Source of the DNA: Saturnia japonica | Lineage: Eukaryota > Arthropoda > Insecta > Lepidoptera > Saturniidae | Direction of reading: 5' to 3' | Assembly (NCBI GenBank): GCA_033032175.1 | Contig: CM065308.1 | Span: forward strand, 20,517,590-20,581,589 | Length of the DNA stretch: 64,000 nt | Shown: positions 12,537 through 23,689 of the stretch, one piece after another | Layout: the number at the start of each line of letters is the position of its first letter | Position numbering within the stretch: position 1 is the first letter of the stretch | The notes under the pieces: model-generated | Told to the model about the DNA's origin: nothing | Databases searched by the model: none | Seen by the model: the letters and a program-made list of their open reading frames with translations, nothing else | Made by a program: the position numbers and the translations under genes

Positions 12537-13729
12537 TGCGTATTGCGTGCACGGAAGATTGAGATTTGGCGTGGTTAAAGTTTATATTATGGAGAAGGAG
12601 TTCAGAAAGATAAAATTTATCTATATGTTACTATAATATTAAATTTAATTAATTAATACTGCAAATCCCAGTACGACAAGTGCCATAGAACTTAGATCCC
12701 CAAAATATTGACATTGTCACACAACGAAAAGAGACAGCAAGTTATGTAGATGAATAATCCTCACTGCTTAGGTTCATGAATACTGCAAATGTAAAAAACA
12801 GAGAATAGTTTATGATCAAAAAGTCGCTGGTCAAATTTCGAGCTTAGGGCGATCGCTAGATAGTAATAAATAGACAACAATTAATTGTAAAATGTTTTAT
12901 TGTATGTACCTACATATTAATAAGCAACGAAAAAAAATCAATAATTTGATAAAGATATAATTATGTTATCTGAAATAGGTTAGAAAAATGTAAGGACTTA
13001 TGTAAAATGAAAATTGTAATCGGACGTATTAATGTCTACTGAACCCATTTCAGTAAAAATTGATGATTGAGAATCGTTTTGGTGTAGGTTAGTATTAATT
13101 CTAAGTTCTGGGTGTGAACTGAATGGGTGTCGACGCTGCACCTGCAGTGTTATAGACCCGATTAGCAATGTAGTACAGATTAGTGTTGCAGGGACAAGAG
13201 CAACTAGTGAGACGCTTGATTTCTTCGAGATAAATTTCTCATAACTTTAATAACTTCATACTGAAATTCGATATAATCACTAAGTATACTTGACTTTAAT
13301 AGTAGCAATACTTTAGAAAAAACTCTTAGTCTTTTACTGTTGTCTTCATTTTCAATTGATTCAATTGAAGTACTCATTTATCGATCAATTTCGCTGCCAT
13401 CTTTCTTTCTCTTCTTGTTTGTTTGTGTACTAGAGAAATTATTATTACTTTTTGGAGTCACTTTGGTAATTTTGAGTTTGTGCAGAATTTTCTCCAGATG
13501 AAATAATTCAATCCTTTATTCGGCGAGTTACAATTTTATTCAAAAAGAGCATCCATTGCATTCTTCCATTATTTATAACGTCTTTACCTAAAAATAAATC
13601 TTTCAATTATTTAACTGCAGGTAATTCATTAAGTGGTCTAGATTACAGTTTCAGAATGGGTATGTATAAAACCTATCAGCTTTATTGTACAATAACAACA
13701 GAAAACGAGCGGTTAATAATAAATAGTAA

Positions 13730-14400
13730 AGAAGTTTGAGACGAATGCCAGCGTCCCTCTTCGCTTGGGAGCATTTGATGGAAGCACGTACGGATCATAA
13801 AGCCAGAGAAAAGTGGTTCAATGTTTTAAAACTACAAGCACTATTTTTCAATAATAGTAATGGCTGTAGTAGACAAAAACTATAATTCTATTTTTCTTGA
13901 TGTGGATGCCTACGGCAAGGAATGCGATTCCGCAGTATTGAACAGTATTTTGGTAAAATATAGTAGGATAAATTAATATTCCACAGCCCAAACAATTGCC
14001 AGGCGTAAACAATGAACTACCTTATGTAATCGTTGCCGATGAAGCTTTCGATTTTCATAAACACTAACTTCGTCCTTATGGTGGATTTCAATAGGACGCA
14101 ACAAAAAAATTCAGTTGTCGTATTTGAATTTGTCGTCTCACGAGAGCACAACGTTACTTAGAATGTGCATTCAACATAAAAGTCCGTCAGTTGGACCGCA
14201 AAAGATATCGCGGCTGAGTGCCCTAAGCGCTCGCCCCCAAGTCCGGTGAAGCTGTAAAAGCCGCAGCGGCTCTGTTTTAGGATAGGGCCCCTAAGGCAAA
14301 CAGTGTAGTCAGTTCAAAAAAAAAAACCGCATAAGATGGCGCGTGCTCAATGCTTTTGAACGCTGCACTGCACTCCATAGGCCCGACTGAAAGACTTTTA
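13730..14400 (+). pseudogene. HARBI1-like Harbinger transposase remnant
   Basis: With stops and frame changes the sequence reads WKHVRIIKPEKSGSMF, NYKHYFSI, VMAVVDKNYNSIFLDV, AYGKECDSAVLNSIL, then VADEAFDFHKH and LRPYGGF. These correspond to the IGAIDGKHVRI, NYKGFFSIVLMAVVD, DVGAYGKEGD and DEAFRL..PYP blocks of the DDE_Tnp_4 nuclease of PIF/Harbinger transposons. The first catalytic Asp (in AIDGKH) is replaced by a stop. Several stops and a LINE insertion (14206-14324) show it is dead. No MADF/Myb partner ORF was seen. Confidence 0.7.
14206..14324 (+). mobile_element. Jockey-type LINE 3' end with poly(A), inserted in Harbinger remnant
   Basis: GGCTGAGTGCCCTAAGCG through AACAGTGTAGTCAGTTC followed by an A-run is the reverse complement of the 3' terminus at 25539-25650. 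The flanks carry an imperfect duplication: ACCGCAAAAGAT at 14194-14205 and ACCGCATAAGAT just after the A-run. That is the expected signature of a severely 5'-truncated LINE insertion. Confidence 0.75.
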
Positions 14401-14871
14401 AGTATTATTTATGCAGTCTGGCGATCTTTTTCTTGGTAAATTAATCATAAATATTAATCACTATCAATTTCAGATTGTATACTAGGTACTACTTTATTTT
14501 TATAATTTTCCAACTACTACTTATACATAACTGACAACGATTTTATCAGCTTATCGAGATCGGACGGTTATTTATCTTAAATTAACATAATAAATAAGTA
14601 ATGTGATAATTTGTAGCATGTATACTGCTACAATGTAGATTTTTTTTTTACAACTAAGAGCCTCCCAAGGGTCTCACGGTAAGTTCCTTTATTAGCAGTA
14701 TGAAAACTATTTATGGTAAAAAAAATATCGTGTGTACTTCCACGAGCCAAAAATGCCCGTAGCTCCCGGACTACTAGCGATCGTCCTAAGCTCGAAATTT
14801 GACCAGCGACTTTTTGATCATAGACTATTTTCTGTTTGACATAACGTCGCCTCAGTGCTTATTTGTTCAAT

Positions 14872-15153
14872 CCACCATTGGTTACATTTTATAAGAGACG
14901 GTTTTTTTAATCTAATTTGAACACAAAGCTTTATTTTAAAGGTTCTTGAAGTTATCATAATACATGAGTACTCCATGAATCAATAATTATAATTCTTATA
15001 CACGGATGAAAATTACATTGCCTTATTTTTTAATTTTAATTTGGAGGTTGAACAAACATGCACAATTGTAATAAAGAACGTGGAGTTTGAACATTACCTC
15101 ACTGGAGATGGCACAAAGAGGTTGTTCCAGTTTTGAGTGCTTATTTGTTCAAT
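14872..15153. mobile_element. 282-bp insertion with 18-bp direct flanking repeat
   Basis: AGTGCTTATTTGTTCAAT occurs at 14854-14871 and again at 15136-15153, so the intervening DNA looks like an insertion whose target site was duplicated. The length suits a retroposed fragment, but no poly(A) or family match is evident. Confidence 0.45.
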
Positions 15154-15158
15154 GGACC

Positions 15159-15396
15159 TGTAGCGACATCTCTCGCCACAACTGACGCATCTACATAGCG
15201 ACATCTATCGAGCCACATACGATGCATCCTACATCGCGCTATAGAAATAAACTCAACAATTGAGTATATACACAAGAACCCGATTACAACCGTAGTGGGC
15301 AGCTGCCCGCCAGATATGGCACCCGTCTGGCCGGAGGATCCTCCCTTTTCTATGGCGAATGAGGAACTTTACACTCTGTTTCTCATCTCCGGTAAA
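15159..15396 (+). mobile_element. Solo LTR of the TRIM-type family, plus orientation
   Basis: It starts TGTAGCGACATCTCTCGCC and ends CTCCGGTAAA. It is the reverse complement of the LTRs at 32211-32483 and 32953-33225, with some deletions (238 versus 273 bp). The flanks are GACC at 15155-15158 and GACC at 15397-15400, a 4-bp target duplication. A solo LTR forms by recombination between the two LTRs of a full element. Confidence 0.8.
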
Positions 15397-15400
15397 GACC

Positions 15401-16908
15401 TAATATCAGATACAGGTGATCCACATGTAATTTAAGAAAATTAACTTCCGTAATTATATTATCAGTTATATAGAAACAGGGACTTGATAATATGGAGGTT
15501 AAAGGTATAGAGAAACGTGCCCAGGACCCAGGAGTGAGGCAATGCGTACACTATTAAAATAATACATAGAGGTAATTTTAAATAAAACTCAATTCATTTT
15601 CAAAGATTAATTAAACAATTGAAATCCAAAAGGTATAATAACTAAACTGGATATTTTTTGTTTTTCTGTGGGTTTTATATTTTTTAACTATTTCCTTACA
15701 ATTTAGTTTATTATGTTTTCCCGTCGTCTGTTTTTTTATTTTCTTTGGTTTCTTTTCTATTGTTGGGATCTATCAAATTTTCTTCTCTTTTAGACTTTCT
15801 TAATAACACTTTCCAAATAAATTTGATCGTTTACTGACAATGACGTTTTATAAATTGACGTGTTATACTCTTACTAAAAACAATTTGAAGATGTTACTGT
15901 TATCAGCATGTTGAAACAAAAGAGATAGGAAATCACAGCGTAAGGCGGAAACTCATTCTCGATGGCATGTAAAGAGTGTCAATGCCGTATCTACTTATAA
16001 AATATCATTATCTACTGGTATATATTTGTACATGATCCGTATATCATCAATTTTATTTATCGGTAATATTTTATTTGTTTCTTTAATAGTAATGTCACTT
16101 AAAATATGAAAAAAAATTCTAGCGGTAACTGTTTCTATTTGAGAAATAGACATCTATTTATCATTCTTAATAATATAGGCGTTTGTTTGGCACACAAAAA
16201 GCAAACGGCAAATAGAAGACAAACAACATTTATAAGTTAGCTATCTAGAAGCAGTGTCTATAAAATACCTTAGTAAACCTTAGTAAAGAAAATAGTAAAC
16301 TTTCACTTACTTAGAAATTAAAAAACACAGTAATTACTTCTTCATTGTATTTACCAAATAAGTTGTGTTTATTTGGTCTATGTTTGAAAAAAAAACGTGG
16401 AAGGATATCACAACATTTTGAAGCAACCTGTGTAAAAATTATAACGGCATTGAATGCAAACTAAAAATAGCTTACTATTCAATTTCCGTCTTAGTTTTAT
16501 TATTGTTAGATTTGCAATATGATCTTGACATATTAGTGGTTCATTTTAATTCAATTTTTGGTCAAAAACTTAATATATAACACTGTTATATTTCATTTCA
16601 ATAAAAGCGACGATGTAAACGCTGTTAAGTTTCTATGCACAAGACAAATCAAACAAAATGGCAGATATGGCGTTAGGTCCTGTGATTGGTCAGCTAAGTG
16701 GAGATTAAACACTTAAGCAATCAAAGTTTCTTACGATGTAGGACATACAACGAACTGTGGACATTGAACAAATACCTAAGCATAAAATTTTGATTACAGT
16801 GCCTTGTGCACAGGAAATGTCATACGTCTCCCATACCTGTAGATTGTAAACTGAAGCCTTAATAATTCTACATTAAAAACTCTATTTCGGTAAATATGGT
16901 ATTTGGAT
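15401..16908. other. A/T-rich DNA inside the 2.1-kb insertion
   Basis: No coding segment found on either strand. Short T- and A-runs and a subterminal ATTGAACAAAT at about 16763 (complement of the ATTTGTTCAAT near the left terminus) are the only structure seen. Confidence 0.4.
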
Positions 16909-17285
16909 AAATAAGCACTGATGCGACGATTTGCATTATTCATGAAACTAAACAATGAGTATTATCTACATCACTTGCTGTCACTTTTCGTTGAGTGACA
17001 GTGTCAATATTTTGGGGGGTCTAAGTTCAATGGTACTGGTAAGGTTAGGATTCACAGTATTAATTTATTTAATTTAATATATTAGTAACAGTTATTATAG
17101 ATAAATTTGAGATTTCTGGACTTCTTCTCCGTATAAACTTTAACCATGCCAAATCTCACAGTCTTCCGTTCACGCAATACGCTCAGTTTGAAAAGTTAAA
17201 AGTTAGTTATTAAAGTTTTTCATTCAAGTTTCGAAATCAGCCCGATGGTGACGACCGTCGATGGATTACCAATGTCTCAGCGCTC

Positions 17286-18853
17286 ATACATACATAAATC
17301 ACGCCTATATCCCAACGGGGTAGGCAGAGACCACGTCCTTCCACCTGCTACGATCCTGGCATACCTCTTTCGCTTCTTCGACATTCATTAATCTTTTCAT
17401 GCATGCTCGTCGGTTTAGAGTACTCTTGACCTTACCTTTCTTCAGAACGTCTCCGATTTGATCGATAAATGTTCGTCTAGGCCTTCCTCTTCCAACGATT
17501 CCTTTCATACTCGCATCATAAATTTGTTTAGTCATTCTTCTTTCATTCATCCTCTCAACATGCCCAAACCATCTAAGCATCCCTTTCTCAATTCGTGGGA
17601 CTATATCTTCTTTCACACCACAAAGCTCTCTTATTACACTATTTCTTATCCTGTCACTCAATTTCACTCCTAACATACCTCTTAGCGCTCTCATTTCTAC
17701 TGCATTTATTTTACCTTCATGATTTTTCTGCCACACCCAGCTTTCACTTCCGTACATGATTGTTGGAACCAACACTCCTCTATGCACAGCCAAACGAGCT
17801 TTCATAGAAATACTCTAGCTGCTCATAAAGGAGTGTAACGCCCCATTCACCATATTACCGGCATTTACTCTCCTTCCTATATCTCTCTCATACTTTCCAT
17901 CCTTGGTAAACATCGAGCCCAAGTATACAAACTCACTTACTTGCTCCAGTTCATCCTCATCAATCCGGACACATACTTCTGTCAAGTTTTCTTCCTTTTC
18001 AAACACCAAAATTTTCGTCTTCTTTGCATTTACTTTCATTCCCTTTCTTTCCAAATCCTCATTCATAATAGTTTCCATCGCTTGCAAATCCTTAGCCGAC
18101 GATGCAAGTAAAACTTGATCATCAGCTTACGCTTAGCTTACGATAAGACATTTGACAAGTAACTCGTTTATTCTCAGTCCACAATCATTCTCTTTCAAAT
18201 CTGTTAGACAATTATCCATGAATAGGTTGAACAGCCATGGAGACGCTACACATCCCTGTCTGACACCCTTTTGGATATCAAACCATTCAGTGTATGCTCC
18301 ATTTATTCTAACACAAGCACTGGAATCCTCATAGAGAGATTTCAATGCTTGTATCAGATCCCCGCCAACCCCATGCCTAGACAATGCCAACCACAACTCA
18401 TTCCTCATTACTTTGTCATAGGCCTTTTCTAAATCCAAGAATGCACAAAATACTTTTTGGTTTGTTGCCAAATGTCTTTCAATTATACACCTTAAGGAAA
18501 AGACCTGGTCCGTACATCCCATACTCTTTCTAAATTCCGCTTGTACATCCCATATTCTATCATCTGTTTCTAACATAACTCTTTCAATTATTACCTTAGC
18601 ATACAGTTTGCCGACAACACTGAGAAGGCTAATTCCACGGTAATTTTTACAGTCTTGTTGTGACCCTTTTCCCTTGTATAACGGCACGATCACAGCCTTG
18701 CGCCAGTCTGCCGGCACCCGACCGTTTATCCAACACCAGTTGAAAAGGCGGTATAACTGACTTGCTACCACACCCTGTCCAGCCTTCAGCATTTCGACAG
18801 ACACCCTGTCATACCCCGCAACTTTACCAGATTTCATACTTTTTAATCCTTTC
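17286..18853 (-). mobile_element. 5'-truncated RTE-type LINE with 18-bp target duplication
   Basis: The element reads on the minus strand from within the reverse transcriptase to its natural stop at 17305 (ending SAYPVGI), followed by a short 3' tail. Perfect 18-bp flanking repeats define the insertion. RTE clade is inferred from the style of the RT C-terminus (YLGSMFTKDG, GSESWVW, RWFGHVERM), which is common in lepidopteran RTE elements. Endonuclease and the first RT motifs are absent because of truncation. Confidence 0.85.
17305..18853 (-). pseudogene. RTE-type reverse transcriptase, C-terminal part, inactivated
   Basis: Three open segments in succession: 18853-18133 (SGKVAGYDRVS, then the RT palm with AFLDLEKAYDKV and GVRQGCVASPWLF), 18087-17815 (EFVYLGSMF) and 17805-17305 (GSESWVW, RWFGHVERM). 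The catalytic YADD is damaged: the reading runs VKCLIVS-stop-A-stop-ADDQVLL, so the Tyr codon is TAA and about four extra codons are present, apparently from a local GTAAGC duplication. ADDQ is intact after it. A further stop follows HSFMSS. The element cannot encode an active enzyme. Confidence 0.85.
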
Positions 18854-19084
18854 ACCAATGTCTCAGCGCTCGCCTTTGATTATACATTGTACTGTGCTTA
18901 TCATCAGATATAGTGTTGTAACGTTACCCTGTTATGATGAAAAATAAGTAGCAAACAGAATGACGAACTGTCTGACTGAAAAAGTTCCAAAAGAAATGAA
19001 AAATACTGTGTAGTTCGTCCAGAGATTTTAATGAAAAAAAGGAATGAATGTTGACAGCTTACCATAGATTATACGTTTTACACT

Positions 19085-19150
19085 AGCAACCCGTCCAAGC
19101 TTCGCACGGGTACAATTTACAAAGTAGTTTATTTTATGTTTAAAAAAGCC
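19085..19150 (+). repeat. Short CTAGCAACCCG-type repeat fragment
   Basis: CTAGCAACCCGTCCAAGCTT followed by CGCACGGGTA resembles the conserved start of a lepidopteran interspersed repeat similar to family T. Only the first ~60 bases are recognisable. Confidence 0.4.
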
Positions 19151-19184
19151 TGATTTAGAGTTGATCGCTTTAATATTGATAGTT

Positions 19185-19440
19185 CATAACTTTATAGCCC
19201 AATAGTCCTAAACACGACTGCTATGCTCGAGGTCCTTAGTTCAACTCCCAGGTCGCGCAAAGTCTTATTAGGGTTTTCAATGAAATTCTCAGTATCAGCT
19301 CGGAGTCAGACTTTATGCCCGATTAATGGTAATAGGCTCACCCCGTATTACATGGGACCTAAAACATACCCGGCGAACTGAGGGTGTTCACCTCTGCCTA
19401 ACACTTCGGGGATACAAGTGTAATGGTATGTTATGTAACA
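19185..19440 (+). mobile_element. tRNA-type SINE (lepidopteran)
   Basis: The 5' part contains GACTGCTATGCTCGAGGTCC and then AGTTCAACTCCCAGG, a degenerate Pol III B box. The body has CAGTATCAGCTCGGAGTC, CCCGATTAATGG, ATAGGCTCACCCC, TACATGGGAC and CTTCGGGGATACAAG. This arrangement matches a widespread moth/butterfly SINE body as I know it. It is transcribed by Pol III and mobilised by a LINE. Confidence 0.7.
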
Positions 19441-19599
19441 TCATAGTCACGAATAGTGCGCTTAGCTATAATCATAGCTATCATGGGTTTTTTTAGGTAG
19501 GATTTCTTTGGTCGCAAATAATTTTGAATTCGTGATATCTTCTACGGCATTCATTTAAATGGAAAACTGTAAAGGACAATCTTAATCCACATTAAATGC

Positions 19600-19845
19600 C
19601 CAAGTTAACTAACAAACTTATCTGAATAAAGATTAATACTAAATTGGAGAAAATAGCTTCGCAAATAACATAGCATTTTTAATTATTATGTTGAACGTAA
19701 AAATGGTTACTGTGAGGCAACCTTAGAAAATAAACATATGCTATCGCGGACTCTTCTATAGGCTTTTTGAAGAACTACAATTCTTTAGAACATTATTTTG
19801 ATGTATCTCATAAGGTTTAGCCAGCGCAAGCCATGTACCTATCGT
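19600..19845 (+). repeat. Diverged repeat family T variant
   Basis: It contains GGAGAAAATAGCTTCGCAAA, TTTTTGAAGAACTACAATTC and TAGCCAGCGCAAGCCATGTA, in the reverse-complement arrangement of the copy at 10330-10760. It lies immediately left of the mariner-like element. Confidence 0.55.
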
Positions 19846-19864
19846 ATATACGATACCTATAATA

Positions 19865-21167
19865 CAAGGTGTCCAGAAAGGGTATCGGGTATTTGTAAGT
19901 TCAATGAAACAAAAATTGTTTGTATGCAATAAAAAAGTTTATTGTTTATTATTAGCATATGAATTGGAGAATTATTTGGAAAAGATGATGTTATCCAAAT
20001 GATGACCGTTACGTTGCTGGCACTCTTCTAAACGGAAACGAAGATTGGCGATAACACGTTGACACATAGCTATCGATATTGCTGCCATTTCTGACCTGAT
20101 GTTTTGCTTTAACTGGGTTAGATTCGTCGGATTGTTTTGATAAACCTTACTTTTAAGGTATCCCCATGCAAAATAGTCAAGCGGGCTAAGGTCGGGGCTT
20201 CTGGGAGGCCAGTTGATGTTACCCCTTCGCGAAATGACTTTATTAGGGAATAATTCGTTAACAACTTCCATTGAGTCATTTGAGGTATGGCAAGTGGCCC
20301 CATCTTGCTGGAACCAGGTTCTTGAGTTGAAACCTGCAAACTCCTGCAACTCTGGGACCAAAAAATTTCGCAACATATCGCAATAACGGTCACTATTCAC
20401 ATTAATTGCTCGGCCTCGTTGATCTTCATGAAAATAAGGACCAATTATGCCTTTAGCAGACATAGCGGCCCAAACAACGACCTTTGGGCTATGCAGGGGT
20501 CGTTCATGCTTTCGTCTCGGATTCTCCACTGCCCAGTACCGACAATTCTGCTTATTAACATGACCATTCAGGTGAAAATTTGCTTCGTCACTGAACAGTA
20601 TGTTGTTAAAGTTGTTAAATAGCTGCAGCATTTCGTTCGCAAAATTCAGTCGATTAGCATAGTCCGTATCCTTCAATTCTTGAACCAATTGAATTTTATA
20701 GGCTTTTAGATGTAAGTCTTTCTTTAAAATCGAATGTAAAGACGATTTTTTGATGTTCAACGCTTGGCTTCGCTTTCGGATGGATAAAGACGGATTTTGA
20801 CGAACCGACGCCTCAACTTCTTCAATTGTTTCTTCATCGCGAACTGAACGAGGACGACCAGAGTTTTGAATTTTAACTGTCGCACCTGTATTCTCGAACA
20901 TCCTGATCCATTTCCTAATGCTATCGTCACTTGGCGCGTGGCGTGTACGATATTCCGCACGATAGAGACGTTGAGCAGTCACTATTGAATCACCATTACG
21001 ATAATACGCTCGTACGTAAAATGCGCGATGCGTCCCCGAGTACTGTTCCATCGTGACTAAAACTCCACAAAATGGCGGACGCTACGAACCCCTCCCCGCA
21101 TCCTTTAGACGCCCCGTTTCGAATATGGCGCGAAAACAAATACCCGATACCCTTTCTGGACACCTTG
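19865..21167 (-). mobile_element. Complete mariner-like (DD41D) transposon, apparently intact
   Basis: Inverted repeats beginning CAAGGTGTCCAGAAAGGG are identical over about 32 bases at the two ends (19865-19896 and 21136-21167), each flanked by TA (19863-19864 and 21168-21169), the expected target duplication. One uninterrupted transposase frame fills the interior. Identical ends plus an intact frame suggest recent insertion. Confidence 0.92.
19972..21051 (-). CDS. Mariner-like transposase, DD41D, 359 residues, intact
   Basis: Cut-and-paste transposase of the Tc1/mariner superfamily. ATG is at 21051 and the frame is open to the stop at 19972. The N-terminal part carries helix-turn-helix-like segments (residues ~10-110) that should bind the inverted repeats. 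The DDE nuclease residues are D in LFSDEANFHL, D in FQQDGATCHT and D in DLSPLDYF, with 41 residues between the second and third, so DD41D rather than the DD34D of classical mariner or the DD34E of Tc1. WPPRSPDLSP and WGYLKSKVY are conserved. No frameshift or stop was seen. A related broken copy lies at 22951-25163, and a third DD41D transposase is at 59377-60500. Confidence 0.92.
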   Translation of the reverse strand: MEQYSGTHRAFYVRAYYRNGDSIVTAQRLYRAEYRTRHAPSDDSIRKWIRMFENTGATVKIQNSGRPRSVRDEETIEEVEASVRQNPSLSIRKRSQALNIKKSSLHSILKKDLHLKAYKIQLVQELKDTDYANRLNFANEMLQLFNNFNNILFSDEANFHLNGHVNKQNCRYWAVENPRRKHERPLHSPKVVVWAAMSAKGIIGPYFHEDQRGRAINVNSDRYCDMLRNFLVPELQEFAGFNSRTWFQQDGATCHTSNDSMEVVNELFPNKVISRRGNINWPPRSPDLSPLDYFAWGYLKSKVYQNNPTNLTQLKQNIRSEMAAISIAMCQRVIANLRFRLEECQQRNGHHLDNIIFSK

Positions 21168-21184
21168 TAAAAAAAAACAATTTT

Positions 21185-21570
21185 TAACATTTTTGTCTCT
21201 CTCTCTGTATGTTTGTTCAGGTTAATCTCCTAAACGGTTAGACCGATTTTGACGATACTTTCACTGGCAGATAGCTGATGGTATAAGGAGTAACTTAGGC
21301 TACTTTTATTTGAGGATGATATTTAGGATTCCGCGCAAATAAATAAAAACTGGTAATGGTAAATGAATTCAGGCGCTTAAAAGGCTTAAGCAGAGTAAAC
21401 CATAAGATATATATCAAATTAATGTACTGCATAACTGTAGATATTAAAAAGACCTACAAAAAAGTCAGCGAAAGCTTATATCTATCTTCTTAGGATCACC
21501 CACTACAATCATTTTTTACCTTTAAAATATCCGGGAGCGGTGAGGAACCGCTGTACTACGAAGCTTAGAA
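21185..21570 (-). repeat. Repeat family T copy
   Basis: Reverse-complement orientation: TTTTTGTCTCTCTCTCTGTA, CCTAAACGGTTAGACCGATT, AGATAGCTGATGGTATAAGG, AGGCGCTTAAAAGGCTTAAG, CCGGGAGCGG. It abuts the right end of the mariner-like element, so the mariner lies next to or between two family T copies. Confidence 0.75.
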
Positions 21571-22109
21571 TTTTAAAAAATTACTTACCTACTTATGTAT
21601 TTTAACAAGGCACGCTACCTGAAGCAACGTAACGCGTGTTAAGTCAAATCAAATTGTACTAATTTGTACGGCCAGCAACACATTATTCGCGAGCGACGTC
21701 GCGCTCATCTGTCTATTTCGTTTTGTAGCATAGATCTGTCCTCTTTTTTCCGCCTCGCGTAACGTGACGTGTTAAAACTATGCTTTTTCCTTTAAAGTTT
21801 GCTGGTGTATTTTTTAGATGATACTGGAAGCTATATCGTTATTGGAAGTGAAGCTGGTAATACCTCTCGTGGAAATCATACAGGTGATACTGATCACTTT
21901 CAGCTCTTGGCATTTAACACTATTGGGAGTGTCACAATACCCACAACATGCTATCGTTAACGGTAAGTTGTTTGGTTATAAATATCGCTAAAATATTTTA
22001 AAAAATGAGCTTCAAAGAATATTGTTTTAAACACAGGAATATTGGGTGGTAGATAGCAACAACTGTGAGTGTATCCCGACCACCTTTTATCAGATGTATT
22101 ACGCGCTAT
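21571..22109. other. Intergenic DNA
   Basis: No gene or named repeat supported here. The sequence has mixed composition and no open frame of note. Confidence 0.35.
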
Positions 22110-22505
22110 TTTTTCTCTCTATCTGGCTATACTGTTAGCCATAAGGCCCTGGAGCCGTAGATACGGCGATAGCCCATTTCCCTATCCGTAGAAATTCAAG
22201 CTAACTAACTATACATATGTACATGCCCTTGCCTCCTGGGAGGAAGGAAGAAACATGTGTACTTATATGTATTTAGTAATCTGTTAATGTTTGTCTAAAC
22301 TAGTACAAAAAAAGAAGAAAAAAAGTCCCTTACATAATCTACCTGTGTGGTGTGCACGAGTGTGGGGTGTAATGTAATGGTGTCTGTTGGTAACTAGTGA
22401 ATGCAAGTGCATTGTCATTGGTATCGCGAGAGCGGCTGCTAGACTCAAGGGCTCCACACCGAGGTAACGGATCTAGGCTCGAGGCATTAAATTAAAATGG
22501 AACAA
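22110..22505 (-). mobile_element. Jockey-type LINE 3' UTR fragment
   Basis: CTATACTGTTAGCCATAAGG, CTCCTGGGAGGAAGGAAG, ACCTGTGTGGTGTGCACG, CTAGACTCAAGGGC, CACACCGAGG and GGATCTAGGCTCG follow the order of the 3' UTR at 25518-26090. The UTR appears nearly complete but no ORF2 remains. Confidence 0.75.
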
Positions 22506-23689
22506 CCCTTGAGTTATTTATCCTCTTTGCGATTAAACGCATCCATAAAATTTCATATCGACATGCGCACCCGAAGTTTTCGAAAGTCGCGATGTTCTAA
22601 CGGGTGAAGTGGCAACGATAGGCGAGTGTCGTTTATGTCATATAGTTCGCTGTTAGAGCCTTAATAATCCATATTAGTTTCAAGCTTATAGTTGGAAATA
22701 GTCGCGAGAAAAATCAAATTTTGTGTTTTCCTCTAGGTATACAACAAACCTGAATATTAATTTTCCGCCTCATTTTCTTGGTAACTAATAATTATTAATA
22801 TAATTGATGACACACAAGTAAAGAACGATTAAATTAATCCATAAAATTTGATGTTTTGTCAATATTTCATACGGACTTGAAACACTCAATATTAATTTTC
22901 TCCCAAATACAGCATTCAATTACATCCATATCATAAAATGTTACATATATCGGGAAGGTATACTACTTTGTTTTGCCGCCATTTAGGTAAAAATTAGTCT
23001 TGACAGTTCATATTTGGCAGTCGTGAAGTAGGCACGTGGTAAATTTATTATGGAAAAATATTCGATAAACCAATGTGTTTTAATCGTTAAAACATTTTAT
23101 CAAAATCAATCATCGATTATTGTGACAATAAGAAAGTTACGTGAAATTTTTGGGAGAAACAACGTGCCAACAAAACGCACTATTTATCGTGTAGTGAATG
23201 ATTTCGAAGAAAGAGGGTCTGTAGGTGATAGGCCCAAGCATGGACACAACGTACTGCAAGATCGGCTGAAAACATTACTGCTGCTCAAGAAAGTGTTCAA
23301 AACAATCCATCAACCTCAATTCGACGCCGTGCTCAGGAGCTTGGTCTTCAAAGAACAACTTTGGCCACAATTTTGCACAAGGATTTGCATTTGTTTCCAT
23401 TTAAAACTCAGTTGACACAAGAGCTTCTTCCACAAGACCATTTACGCCTCCGTACATATGCCAATAAGATGTTACAGCTCGCCCATGACAACCCCGATTT
23501 TCATGAAAAAATCATAATGAGTGACGAGGCACATTTTCATTTGAATGGATATGTGAATAAACAGAATAGTCGGTTTTGGGCAATGGAAAACTCACAAATT
23601 ATTCATCAGTCACCTTTTCATCCATTAAAAGTGACAGTTTGGTGTGCATTTTGGTCAGGAGGAATCATTGAACCTTACTTTCTTTTTTT

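Larger units (their letters stand above)
14845..16928. mobile_element. 2.1-kb insertion with 20-bp terminal inverted repeats
   Basis: CGTCGCCTCAGTGCTTATTT at 14845-14864 is matched in reverse complement at 16909-16928 with one mismatch. The unit interrupts the right arm of the Harbinger element. No transposase is recognisable inside. It contains a 282-bp insertion with an 18-bp duplication (14872-15153) and a solo LTR (15159-15396). The class is undetermined, since the target duplication could not be defined. Confidence 0.45.
12537..17180 (+). mobile_element. Decayed PIF/Harbinger element with inverted arms
   Basis: The left arm 12537-12866 is matched in reverse complement by the right arm, which is split into 14771-14844 and 16929-17180. 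For example TCAAATTTCGAGCTTAGG at 12834 pairs with CCTAAGCTCGAAATTTGA at 14793, and TTGAGATTTGGCGTGGTTAA near 12560 pairs with TTAACCATGCCAAATCTCA near 17140. Between the arms lie remnants of a HARBI1-type nuclease (13730-14400). A 2.08-kb insertion (14845-16928) breaks the right arm. I did not establish the outer target duplication. Confidence 0.55.
17241..18912 (+). repeat. Repeat family G copy, split by an RTE LINE
   Basis: The two halves (17241-17285 and 18872-18912) rejoin into the family G core: CGTCGATGGATT ... CATTGTACTGTGCTTATCAT. The 18-bp direct repeat ACCAATGTCTCAGCGCTC lies at 17268-17285 and 18854-18871, and the LINE sits between the copies. Confidence 0.65.
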
